A DNA stretch of 15,512 nt from Bacteroidales bacterium UBA2559. GTDB taxonomy: Bacteria; Bacteroidota; Bacteroidia; Bacteroidales; Bacteroidaceae. The number at the start of each line of letters is the position of its first letter. Positions within the stretch are counted from its first letter, which is position 1. Made by a program: the position numbers and the translations under genes. Below are positions 6,724-14,370 of the stretch, piece after piece. The notes beneath the pieces were generated by a model. It worked only from the letters and a program-made list of their open reading frames with translations. It was not told the origin of the DNA and did no database searches. Location: assembly GCA_002340405.1 (NCBI GenBank), contig DDLZ01000075.1, forward strand, positions 1 to 15,512. Reading direction: 5' to 3'.

Positions 6724-6731
6724 CAAAAATA
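6724..6731 (-). promoter_or_regulatory. -7 box for the recR operon
   Basis: The minus strand reads TATTTTTG, an exact TAnnTTTG match, 21 nt from the recR start. No TTTG -33 box at normal spacing. It is one arm of the 12-bp inverted repeat 6720-6731 / 6753-6764 shared with the engB promoter. Confidence 0.6.
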
Positions 6732-6752
6732 CTGAATACCGCTAAAAAAGCC

Positions 6753-6760
6753 TATTTTTG
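6753..6760 (+). promoter_or_regulatory. -7 box for engB
   Basis: TATTTTTG fits the Bacteroidota -7 consensus and lies 20 nt before the engB ATG. The -33 region is weak (ACTG at 6731-6734, 18 bp away). Together with the recR box it makes a mirror-image pair 21 bp apart. Confidence 0.62.
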
Positions 6761-6780
6761 CATTGCAAAAGAATCTTTAA

Positions 6781-7386
6781 ATGGAAATTAAGAGTGCTGA
6801 GTTCGTAATAAGCAACACTTCATTTGACCGTTGTCCTGTACACAACAAACCGGAATATGCCTTCATAGGCCGTTCAAATGTGGGAAAATCCAGTCTTATA
6901 AATATGCTGACAGGCCGAAAAGGGCTTGCCATGACATCGTCAATGCCGGGAAAGACTCTGCTCATAAACCATTTCCTGATAAATGATGACTGGTATCTGG
7001 TTGACCTGCCGGGCTACGGCTATGCCAAACGCGGACAAAAACAGAGAGAACAACTCAAACAGCTAATTGACAACTATATCCTTTACCGTCCGCAACTGAC
7101 ATCACTGTTCGTGCTGGTTGACAGCCGGCATGAACCGCAAAAAATTGACCTTGAGTTTATCACATGGCTCGGCGAGAACGAGATACCGTTCAGTATCGTT
7201 TTTACAAAAGCCGACAAATCCGCATCAGGGCAGTTAAATATCAATATAAAGAGATACCTTGAAACTCTGACCGAACAGTGGGAAGAGTTGCCGCCCCATT
7301 TTATTACCTCATCGGTCAACAGGAGCGGACGGGATGAGATACTTAACTATATTCAGAAAATAAACAGGAGTGTAAAAGGGAATTAA
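6781..7386 (+). CDS. engB: Ribosome biogenesis GTP-binding protein EngB (YihA/YsxC)
   Basis: EngB is a small TrmE-Era-EngA-EngB-Septin-like GTPase needed for assembly of the 50S ribosomal subunit in the cytoplasm; it is usually essential. The 201-residue protein shows all G motifs: P-loop GRSNVGKSS (30-38), DLPGYGYA (75-82), TKAD (142-145) and the SSV loop (177-179). The family-typical [14 protein letters not shown] and MPGKT segments are present. It starts at the ATG 20 nt after a good -7 box. It is transcribed divergently from recR, and rho follows 203 nt downstream with its own promoter. Confidence 0.97.
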   Translation: MEIKSAEFVISNTSFDRCPVHNKPEYAFIGRSNVGKSSLINMLTGRKGLAMTSSMPGKTLLINHFLINDDWYLVDLPGYGYAKRGQKQREQLKQLIDNYILYRPQLTSLFVLVDSRHEPQKIDLEFITWLGENEIPFSIVFTKADKSASGQLNINIKRYLETLTEQWEELPPHFITSSVNRSGRDEILNYIQKINRSVKGN

Positions 7387-7431
7387 TCGCAAAAAAATCC
7401 TGAATCTCCTATATTTTATGATTTAATTTTG

Positions 7432-7439
7432 TATCTTTG
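7432..7439 (+). promoter_or_regulatory. -7 box for rho
   Basis: TATCTTTG followed by CCGCC is an excellent Bacteroidota -7 match. It lies 150 nt before the rho ATG, giving a leader of roughly 140 nt. No clear -33 TTTG at the expected spacing. Confidence 0.68.
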
Positions 7440-7455
7440 CCGCCGTAAGCCGAAC

Positions 7456-7475
7456 GACAGCCGCTCAGAGCTGTC
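7456..7475 (+). promoter_or_regulatory. Hairpin in the rho leader
   Basis: GACAGC (7456-7461) and GCTGTC (7470-7475) form a perfect 6-bp stem with an 8-nt loop near the start of the long rho leader. The rest of the leader (about 7500-7560) is U-rich and weakly structured. rho is autoregulated through its leader in other bacteria, so this leader is a plausible control site. Confidence 0.4.
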
Positions 7476-7589
7476 ACAGACCGGCAATTCAACCGCTATC
7501 ATATATATTTCAAATATTTTTCAAATTGTCCATACGGGCTGTAATACGTTTAAAAAGTATGCACCGCTCTGCAGGACACCTATAAACAG

Positions 7590-9608
7590 ATGTACAATAT
7601 ACTGCAATTAAAAGGTAAGGAGCTGGAAGAGCTTCAGACCATTGCCCAGGAAATGGGCATTCAGTCCATAAAGTCTATGGACAAGAACACTCTGGTTTAT
7701 GCAATCCTTGACGAACAGGCTATTTCCGGTGCGAAAAATCTCACTTCGGACCCCGGTAAAAAAGAGCGTAAACCCAAGAGCAAGATAACCCGTAAAGAGG
7801 AGCCCGAAAAAATTCATTCGGAAAACGGCGAAAACGCAAAACCGATGCCTGACAAAAAACAGAGCAAACCTCAGGGCCCGAAAAAGTCCGATGCGTCGAA
7901 TACGACAGAAAATAAGGCCGAAAAAGTTGAGACCGAAGCAACTGCTCCGGCTAAGGCCGATGAGAAAAGCCAGCCGGCACAGCCTAAGCAAAAGAAAGTC
8001 GTACGCCGTACTACAAAGCAGCAGACTCCGGCTCAGGAGCAACCGGCAAAGGCTCAGGAAAAGATTTCTTCAACAGCTAAAACGGATAAAAAAGAGACCG
8101 TTGCCGAAACTAAGCCTGAAGTAAAAACCTCTGAGGAGCCTCGCAAACAACAGGCTTCAGCCGCTCCTGCGCCTGCACCCGAACAACCGGTAAAAAAACG
8201 TCGCGGACGCCCGAGAAAAACCGCTACGCCCGATACGATTCTGCCTGAAATTGATGTAGAGACCGTTCAGCAACCTATAACCGTCTCTGATCTTGATGAT
8301 GAAGAGCAGCCCAAAATAGTTGAAAAGATAGAATCTGAAGAGACCCCCAAGCAGGATCCTCAGACTCAGGAATCTTATCAGCAGGAAAGGGAGCCGCGTT
8401 ACACAAACAATGACACACGCTCCTCTAACGGCCACAGGCAGCAAGGAGGATTCGGTCAGCAGAACCGTCAGGAGGAACGCACTTATGACTTCGGCGATGT
8501 ACTTAAGGGCGAAGGAGTCCTTGAAATCATGCCTGATAACTACGGATTCCTGCGTTCATCGGACTACAACTATCTGGCATCCCCCGATGACATATACGTT
8601 TCACCCTCCCAGATCAAACTGTTCGGACTAAAGACCGGCGATGTTGTGGAAGGTGTCATACGCCCGCCGCGCGAAGGCGAGAAATATTTCCCGCTGGTAA
8701 AAGTTAACAAGATAAACGGACTCAGTCCTTCAGTGGCACGCGACAGAGTTCCCTTTGAGCACCTTACCCCGCTCTTCCCCGATGAGAAGTTCACCCTCTG
8801 CAGCGGTGAGAATGACAATCTGTCAGCACGTGTTGTAGATCTGTTTGCTCCGATAGGCAAAGGTCAGCGTGCCCTTATCGTTGCCCAGCCTAAGACAGGT
8901 AAGACCATACTGCTCAAAAATATTGCCAACTCCATAGCAGCCAACCATCCTGAAGTTTACATGATAATGCTGCTGATTGACGAACGCCCCGAGGAGGTTA
9001 CGGACATGGCCCGCAGCGTAAAGGCCGAAGTGATTGCCTCGACTTTCGATGAACCCGCCGACCGCCACGTTAAGATAGCCAGCATAGTAATTGAAAAGGC
9101 AAAACGTATGGTAGAATGCGGACATGACGTAGTGATATTCCTGGACTCCATTACCCGTCTGGCACGTGCCTATAACACGGTTGCACCCGCATCGGGTAAG
9201 GTTTTGTCGGGCGGTGTCGATGCCAATGCCCTGCATAAGCCCAAACGTTTCTTCGGAGCGGCCCGTAACATCGAGAACGGAGGCTCACTTACCATTGTAG
9301 CCACGGCTCTCATAGATACCGGCTCAAAGATGGACGAAGTCATATTCGAGGAGTTCAAGGGAACCGGTAATATGGAACTTCAGCTTGACCGCAATCTCAG
9401 CAACAAGCGCATATATCCGTCTGTCAACATTGTGGCTTCAAGCACCCGTCGTGATGATCTGCTGCTTGACCAGACCACACTTGACCGTATGTGGATCCTG
9501 CGTAAGTTCCTGAGCGACATGAATCCCATCGAAGCGATGGAGTTTGTCAAGTCCCGTCTGGAAAACACCAAAGATAACGTCGAGTTTCTTATCAGTATGA
9601 ATTCCTGA
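7590..9608 (+). CDS. rho: Transcription termination factor Rho, with long disordered N-terminal insertion
   Basis: Rho is the hexameric RNA helicase that ends transcription. This one has 672 residues against about 420 in E. coli. Residues 1-45 are the N-terminal helical domain. Residues about 50-295 are a low-complexity insertion rich in K, E, P, Q and A, with an AT-hook-like RRGRPRK at 204-210. The cold-shock-type RNA-binding fold starts at [15 protein letters not shown] (309-323). The ATPase has Walker A QPKTGKT (433-439), Walker B VVIFLDS (514-520), the Q-loop region [20 protein letters not shown] (541-560) and the R-loop [19 protein letters not shown] (576-594). Insertions like this occur in Bacteroidota Rho proteins, and in B. 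thetaiotaomicron the disordered region has been linked to phase separation. The bicyclomycin-pocket and catalytic segments look intact. Confidence 0.97.
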   Translation: MYNILQLKGKELEELQTIAQEMGIQSIKSMDKNTLVYAILDEQAISGAKNLTSDPGKKERKPKSKITRKEEPEKIHSENGENAKPMPDKKQSKPQGPKKSDASNTTENKAEKVETEATAPAKADEKSQPAQPKQKKVVRRTTKQQTPAQEQPAKAQEKISSTAKTDKKETVAETKPEVKTSEEPRKQQASAAPAPAPEQPVKKRRGRPRKTATPDTILPEIDVETVQQPITVSDLDDEEQPKIVEKIESEETPKQDPQTQESYQQEREPRYTNNDTRSSNGHRQQGGFGQQNRQEERTYDFGDVLKGEGVLEIMPDNYGFLRSSDYNYLASPDDIYVSPSQIKLFGLKTGDVVEGVIRPPREGEKYFPLVKVNKINGLSPSVARDRVPFEHLTPLFPDEKFTLCSGENDNLSARVVDLFAPIGKGQRALIVAQPKTGKTILLKNIANSIAANHPEVYMIMLLIDERPEEVTDMARSVKAEVIASTFDEPADRHVKIASIVIEKAKRMVECGHDVVIFLDSITRLARAYNTVAPASGKVLSGGVDANALHKPKRFFGAARNIENGGSLTIVATALIDTGSKMDEVIFEEFKGTGNMELQLDRNLSNKRIYPSVNIVASSTRRDDLLLDQTTLDRMWILRKFLSDMNPIEAMEFVKSRLENTKDNVEFLISMNS

Positions 9609-9758
9609 ACCAACTATACTAAATTCGATAGTTGTAAAGCGGAAACATCCGGACAAGGAGCGTCCGGCCCGGGAACCTCTTAATAAGGGTACCTATTAAA
9701 GGGTACTCAGGTAAAACAAATAATCTCCGAGCCAAGAGACTCCAAGCTATATTAAAAA
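9609..9758. other. rho 3' region with several small hairpins
   Basis: No gene is seen. Two perfect hairpins are present: CAACTAT/ATAGTTG (9611-9617 and 9628-9634) and CCGGAC/GTCCGG (9649-9654 and 9662-9667). The 8-mer AAGGGTAC repeats at 9685-9692 and 9699-9706, a 14-nt period, and GTACC/GGTAC can pair within it. None has a clear U-tract on the plus strand. I do not recognise an RNA family here; it may hold the rho transcript's end or a small RNA. Confidence 0.4.
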
Positions 9759-9795
9759 ATACCCCCGAAAGTTTTTCGTCAAACTTTCGGGGTAT
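9759..9795 (-). terminator. Intrinsic terminator between rho and the DUF3127 gene
   Basis: The arms at 9759-9774 and 9781-9795 pair over 15 bp with one bulged C and a TTCGTC loop (on the minus strand AAACTTTCGGGG.. closes the stem). On the minus strand six T follow directly, so it chiefly ends the DUF3127 transcript. On the plus strand the following tract is poor, so it would stop rho transcripts less well. Confidence 0.85.
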
Positions 9796-9853
9796 ATGTT
9801 ATTTGGGATTGTTCCTGTTTATGCGGCTCTGTACGGTTGTTATGGTTTTTGTA

Positions 9854-10240
9854 TCAGAACGGCAGATCGTCTTTTTCGCTGGATGGAGCAAAATCATCGG
9901 GAGCCGGAGCGCCGGTTGGAGAACCTTGAACATAATCCTGTCCCACAGGGGCTGCTCCGCCGCTTACATCGTGACTGACCCGCCAGGCACGGATATCATT
10001 ATACCAGCGACCGTTATATTCACGGGCATTAATGTCAAAACTTACAACAACCTCATCGCCCAAATTGATGGCGGCCTGACGTATCTTATCTTCACCGAAA
10101 ATACTGAACATCATCTTTTTGGGATACTGTTCGTGGATTGTTTCCAATACGAACTCCTGTATTTTCCATGGATTGCCTGAAGCCTTGGATGTACCGCTGC
10201 GTGCCTCCAAAACTGCAATAATTCTACCTGTAATTTCCAT
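9854..10240 (-). CDS. DUF3127 OB-fold protein with SSB-like acidic tip
   Basis: The 128-residue protein matches the DUF3127 family of Bacteroidota. The N-terminal 90 or so residues, beginning MEITGRIIAVLEARSGTSKA and passing through WKIQEFVLET and NDIRAW, look like a small five-stranded OB fold. A flexible G/P/A/Q-rich linker (92-121) leads to EKDDLPF at the extreme C-terminus. That layout of OB fold, disordered linker and D-D-hydrophobic-P-F tip is the layout of single-stranded DNA-binding protein, whose tip recruits repair and replication enzymes. The function is not established to my knowledge; a second SSB or an accessory nucleic-acid binder is an inference. It is single-gene, convergent with rho and divergent from dnaN. 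Confidence 0.85.
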   Translation of the reverse strand: MEITGRIIAVLEARSGTSKASGNPWKIQEFVLETIHEQYPKKMMFSIFGEDKIRQAAINLGDEVVVSFDINAREYNGRWYNDIRAWRVSHDVSGGAAPVGQDYVQGSPTGAPAPDDFAPSSEKDDLPF

Positions 10241-10340
10241 ATCTGCTGTTTAATATTGTTTCCGTCCGCGAATTTACATTTTATCCTTTTCCAAACCCAA
10301 CTTTAAGCCAATAAATTTTCATGTTTCGATTACTTCTCAT

Positions 10341-10348
10341 TATCTTTG
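10341..10348 (+). promoter_or_regulatory. -7 box for the dnaN operon
   Basis: TATCTTTG, identical to the rho box, lies 55 nt before the dnaN ATG. The -33 region is not clear. I could not find an exact minus-strand match for the DUF3127 gene in the same 163-nt spacer. Confidence 0.62.
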
Positions 10349-10403
10349 CTTCAATATAAATGAAGATAGCCATTTACGGTAGAAACAAAAATTAACAGAC
10401 AAT

Positions 10404-11528
10404 ATGAATTTCAAAGTATCCAGCTCGGCCCTGACAAGCCGTCTTCAGGCTATAAGCCGTGTTATCAATCCAAAATCAATCTATCCCATTCTTGAGGATT
10501 TCCTTTTCCGCATAGAATCCGGAAAACTTATCGCAACAGCCGCCGACGGCGACACCACACTTGAAACGGAAATCGAACTGATTGAAAGTGAAGGCAAAGG
10601 TCGGATTGCACTTAATGCAAAAACCATTCTTGATGCACTTAAAGAGATACCTGAACAACCGTTGGAATTCTCTATAAACGAAAGCAGCTATGAAACTGTT
10701 ATAAAATATCAGAACGGTGAATATCGTATGGTAGGACAAAACGCCGACGAATATCCCGGCACCGCTAATTTTCCGGGTGAAAAGGTTTCTATCGAAATAG
10801 AGGCTCCGATACTTGCCGACGGACTTACACGCACCATTTTTGCCACAGCCGATGACGACCTTCGTCCGGTCATGAGTGGAATCTATTTCGACATTGATGA
10901 GGAGGGTATCACATTCGTGGCATCGGACGGACACAAGCTGGTCTGTTGTAAAAACGCTACACTCAGCGGCAAGGTTAAATCATCGTTCATTCTGCCTAAG
11001 AAACCGGCTTCCCTGTTCCGTTCAATTATAGGGAAAGAGGCTGAGACCATTAAGATTGAGTTTGACAGCCGCATTGCCCGCTTTGTACTGGAAGATTTTC
11101 ATATGGTCTGCCGTTTGACAGAAGGACGCTATCCTAACTACCTGTCGGTCATTCCCCGGAACAATCCGTATCACCTTACCATTGACCGGCAGACACTGGT
11201 CAACGCTCTTAGGCGCGTATCGGTATTCGCACCGGAGGGCAGCGGACTGGTCAAATTCCGCATCGAGGAGAACAATGTCCATATTTCCACTCAGGATATC
11301 GACTTCTCGACATCGGCCAATGAGACCCTGACATGCCAATATGAAGGTGTAGCCATGAGCATAGGCTTCAAGGCCAACTTCCTTATAGAGATACTTAATA
11401 ATATCCCTGGCCAAGAGATTACCATCTGGTTAGCTGACCCGTCACGTGCAGGGGTGTTCATTCCTACCGAGCAGTCCGATAATGAAAATCTGCTCATGTT
11501 ACTCATGCCAATGGTACTTAATGACTGA
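10404..11528 (+). CDS. dnaN: DNA polymerase III beta subunit (sliding clamp)
   Basis: DnaN forms the dimeric ring that holds replicative polymerase and repair enzymes on DNA. The 374-residue length is normal, with three clamp domains of about 120 residues each (roughly 1-120, 125-245 and 246-374). Recognisable family segments are the N-terminal SSALTSRLQAISRVI, the middle RPVMSGIYFDI (154-164) and FVASDGHKL (172-180), EGRYPNYLSVIPRN (240-253), and the C-terminal LLMPMVLND. It leads the plus-strand operon, and its stop overlaps the exonuclease start by one base (TGATG). In many bacteria dnaN sits beside dnaA; here it leads a repair/CoA cluster, an order seen in Bacteroidales. Confidence 0.97.
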   Translation: MNFKVSSSALTSRLQAISRVINPKSIYPILEDFLFRIESGKLIATAADGDTTLETEIELIESEGKGRIALNAKTILDALKEIPEQPLEFSINESSYETVIKYQNGEYRMVGQNADEYPGTANFPGEKVSIEIEAPILADGLTRTIFATADDDLRPVMSGIYFDIDEEGITFVASDGHKLVCCKNATLSGKVKSSFILPKKPASLFRSIIGKEAETIKIEFDSRIARFVLEDFHMVCRLTEGRYPNYLSVIPRNNPYHLTIDRQTLVNALRRVSVFAPEGSGLVKFRIEENNVHISTQDIDFSTSANETLTCQYEGVAMSIGFKANFLIEILNNIPGQEITIWLADPSRAGVFIPTEQSDNENLLMLLMPMVLND

Positions 11529-12292
11529 TGAAACTCAATCTTGAAAAGCCGATAATATTTTTCGACCTGGAGACCACAGGTACGAACATAATACAGGACC
11601 GTATAGTAGAGATTTCGTATCTGAAGATCATGCCCAACGGGGCCGAAAGGACATATACACAACGTATTAATCCCGGTATGCCTATTCCCGAGGCCTCAAC
11701 TCTTATACACGGTATCACCGACGATGATGTAAAGGAGTGCCCCGCTTTCAAGGAGGTGGGCAAAGAGATTGCACGCGATTTCGAGGGGAGCGACATAGCC
11801 GGCTTCAACTCAAACCGCTTTGACATACCGATGCTGGCCGAAGAGTTCCTGAGAGCAGGCATTAACATTGATCTAAGCCGTCACCGTCTGATTGACGTAC
11901 AGGTAATTTTCCACAAGATGGAAGAACGCACCCTTTCGGCAGCCTACAAATTTTACTGCGGCAAGCAGTTGGATAATGCCCACAGTGCCGAAGCCGATGC
12001 CCGTGCCACCTATGAAGTCTTGATGGCCCAGTTGGACCGCTACCCCGACGTACTGAAAAACAATATGAAGTTCCTCTCCGAATTTTCGTCGTTTACCCGC
12101 AACGTTGACTTTGCGGGACGCATTATACGCAACGACAAGGGAGAGGAGGTCTTCAACTTCGGAAAATACAAGGACATGCCTCTTATTGAAGTCTTCGAGC
12201 GCGATCCGGGTTACTATTCATGGATCCTTCAGGGAGATTTCCCTTTGAATACCAAACAGGTTCTGACAAGAATCAAATTACAGTCCCGATAA
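11528..12292 (+). CDS. DnaQ-like DEDDh 3'-5' exonuclease with ExoX-type C-terminal domain
   Basis: The 254-residue protein has all DEDDh exonuclease motifs: IIFFDLETTGT (9-19; D13, E15), the middle block GFNSNRFDIPML (92-103; D99) and HSAEADA (152-158; H152, D157). It would remove nucleotides from DNA 3' ends, as in proofreading or repair. The region from about 207, FNFGKYKDMPLIEVF (209-223) then DPGYYSWIL (226-234), is the small domain found at the end of ExoX-like enzymes. Being immediately downstream of dnaN, with a one-base overlap, suggests work at the clamp. It could supply proofreading if PolIII alpha lacks its own, but that cannot be judged here. Confidence 0.9.
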   Translation: MKLNLEKPIIFFDLETTGTNIIQDRIVEISYLKIMPNGAERTYTQRINPGMPIPEASTLIHGITDDDVKECPAFKEVGKEIARDFEGSDIAGFNSNRFDIPMLAEEFLRAGINIDLSRHRLIDVQVIFHKMEERTLSAAYKFYCGKQLDNAHSAEADARATYEVLMAQLDRYPDVLKNNMKFLSEFSSFTRNVDFAGRIIRNDKGEEVFNFGKYKDMPLIEVFERDPGYYSWILQGDFPLNTKQVLTRIKLQSR

Positions 12293-14370
12293 TGGCCAAC
12301 ACTTTGAACGGAAAACATATTGTACTTGGCGTTACCGGCAGCATAGCCGCCTATAAAGCCGCCGTTATTGCGCGTCTGCTCGTAAAAAGCGGAGCCGAAG
12401 TTCAGGTAGTCATAACGCCCGGCGGAAAGGAGTTCATAACTCCGCTGACCCTCTCCACGCTCACAAGAAATCCTGTCATCAGCGAATTCTTTTCTGCCCG
12501 TGACGGTTCCTGGAACAGCCACGTAAGCCTTGGACAGTGGGCCGATGCTATGCTGATAGCTCCCTGCACTGCATCGACACTGGGAAAGATGGCCAACGGT
12601 ATTGCCGACAACATGCTGCTGACCACCTATTTCTCAATGAAAGCGCCGGTATTCATAGCGCCCGCAATGGACCTTGATATGTACAGCCATCCCGTAACAC
12701 AGCGTAACATTGAAACCCTGCGCTCGATTGGCAATATTATCATTGAGCCCGACAGCGGCGAACTGGCCAGTCAACTGATTGGCAAAGGACGCATGCAGGA
12801 GCCGGAATCCATTCTCAAAGCGCTGGAAGATTATTTCCTGACCGACTATCAACTGTCAAAAAAAAAAATTCTGATAACGGCGGGACCGACCTATGAGGCC
12901 ATTGACCCTGTCCGTTTCATAGGTAACCATTCTACCGGTAAGATGGGCTTCGCTCTGGCCGAGGAGTGTGCTGCCGCCGGTGCCGGTGTAACTCTCATTA
13001 CAGGCCCTGTAAACCTTGTTGCCAACCATCCCGGAATAGATAGAATTAACGTCACATCGGCTCATGAGATGTACCTTGAGGCAATGAGGTGTTTCCCCGG
13101 GTCAGATGCGGCCATACTTTGCGCTGCTGTGGCCGACTTCACCCCCGTTGTCAAGTCTGATGTCAAGATAAAGCGTAAGGGTGACATAGCCCTGCAATTG
13201 AAGCCCACGCAGGACATAGCAGCCGCTCTTGGCGCCGTCAAACGTCCTGACCAATATTTGGTGGGGTTCGCACTTGAGACCACCGACGAATTCAGCAACG
13301 CCGCGGAAAAGATGGAACGGAAAAATCTGGACTTCATAGTACTCAACTCCCTGCGTGACGAGGGCGCCGGATTCGGATATGACACCAACAAGGTGACCAT
13401 CATTGACCGTGAGAGCAGTCAGGAACTGCCGCTCCAGTCAAAGAAAAACGTTGCAAAAGCCATTGTCGGCAGACTGGCGAAACTGATGCTGACACTGCTG
13501 CTATTCATCGCCCCTGCCGCCATCTCATCGCAGGAACTGGATCCGCAGGTATCGGTAAACACATCGAAAATTCAGGGTACAGACAAAGATGTGTTTACCA
13601 CAATGCAAAATGCCATGCAGGAATTCCTCAGAAATCAGGTATGGACCAACTACCACTTTGCCGACAACGAACGCATACAGTGTACATTCAGCTTCGTGGT
13701 CAACACCTACGATGCATCTACAGGCAGGATGGAGTGCGAACTCATTGTCCAGAGCAACCGCCCCGTCTTCAACTCCGCATATTTTACCACAGTCTTTAAT
13801 TTCCGGGATCAGAGCGTGGACTTCACATACACCGAGCAGGACCGTCTGGACTACATTCCCGGGAACATAGACAACAACCTGACAGCAATATTGGCCTATT
13901 ACAGCCTGCTTGTCATAGGACTCGATTTTGACACGATGTCACTCTATGGCGGCAATGACATATTGCGTCAGGCCGAAACGCTTGCCGCCAACTCCCAGTC
14001 TTTGGGCAGCGGATGGCGCTCGTTTGACACCAATACAAGCCGGTACACCATTATAAGCGACTATTTGAACGGCAGCCTGGCTGGTTTCCGTCAGCTTCAG
14101 TACCAATATCACCGCAAAGGGCTTGACGACATGGCGGCCAACGCCGACCGCGGCCGTGCCACCATTACAGAGAGTCTGGCTCTCCTTACGGCCGCCTACG
14201 AAGCCAAGAGCACATCGGCGCTGCCCGAACTCTTCACTGAAATAAAGAGAAACGAGCTTTTAAACATTTACTCGAAAGGACTTCAAAAGGAGAGAGAAAA
14301 GGTTGCCGACCTGTTGAGCCGCATCAATCCGTCACTGACATCGGACTGGAACACCATAAAGACACAATAA
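12292..14370 (+). CDS. coaBC: CoaBC fused in frame to a DUF4835 exported domain
   Basis: CoaBC joins cysteine to 4'-phosphopantothenate and decarboxylates the product in CoA synthesis. Residues 1-185 are the CoaC flavoprotein (GVTGSIAAYK at 13-22, catalytic H77, PAMD at 124-127, GELASQLIGKGRM at 156-168 with S160 where E. coli has C158). Residues 192-398 are CoaB (ITAGPTYEAIDPVRFIGNHS at 195-214, GKMG, AAVADF at 278-283, ERKNLD at 342-347). From M399 the frame continues into a signal-peptide-like MLTLLLFIAPAAISSQE and about 280 residues of DUF4835, normally a separate secreted Bacteroidota protein of about 300 residues. The total is 692 residues against about 400 for CoaBC. The start at 12292 overlaps the exonuclease stop (TAATG) and is preferred over the ATG at 12220. 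Internal initiation at 13486 is possible, so this locus may really be two genes. Confidence 0.85.
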   Translation: MANTLNGKHIVLGVTGSIAAYKAAVIARLLVKSGAEVQVVITPGGKEFITPLTLSTLTRNPVISEFFSARDGSWNSHVSLGQWADAMLIAPCTASTLGKMANGIADNMLLTTYFSMKAPVFIAPAMDLDMYSHPVTQRNIETLRSIGNIIIEPDSGELASQLIGKGRMQEPESILKALEDYFLTDYQLSKKKILITAGPTYEAIDPVRFIGNHSTGKMGFALAEECAAAGAGVTLITGPVNLVANHPGIDRINVTSAHEMYLEAMRCFPGSDAAILCAAVADFTPVVKSDVKIKRKGDIALQLKPTQDIAAALGAVKRPDQYLVGFALETTDEFSNAAEKMERKNLDFIVLNSLRDEGAGFGYDTNKVTIIDRESSQELPLQSKKNVAKAIVGRLAKLMLTLLLFIAPAAISSQELDPQVSVNTSKIQGTDKDVFTTMQNAMQEFLRNQVWTNYHFADNERIQCTFSFVVNTYDASTGRMECELIVQSNRPVFNSAYFTTVFNFRDQSVDFTYTEQDRLDYIPGNIDNNLTAILAYYSLLVIGLDFDTMSLYGGNDILRQAETLAANSQSLGSGWRSFDTNTSRYTIISDYLNGSLAGFRQLQYQYHRKGLDDMAANADRGRATITESLALLTAAYEAKSTSALPELFTEIKRNELLNIYSKGLQKEREKVADLLSRINPSLTSDWNTIKTQ

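Noticed and set aside
7608..8042. 144-codon open frame antisense to the rho insertion
   Set aside because: It is a by-product of the Lys/Glu/Pro/Ala-rich coding in rho; the translation is a leucine/arginine/phenylalanine-rich string with no recognisable domain, and rho is certain on the other strand.
8570..9656. Several 60-140 codon frames antisense to the rho catalytic region
   Set aside because: They are shadows of conserved Rho motifs on the plus strand with no promoter or family match.
12220..12291. Earlier in-frame ATG for CoaBC
   Set aside because: The 24 extra residues lie within the exonuclease gene and do not look like CoaBC; the ATG at 12292 gives the usual MANTLNGKHIVLGVTGS start and matches the one-base overlap pattern of the operon.
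13589..13870. 93-codon frame overlapping DUF4835 in another phase
   Set aside because: DUF4835 coding is supported by family resemblance and by the continuous frame into the recN overlap; the alternative has no recognisable features.
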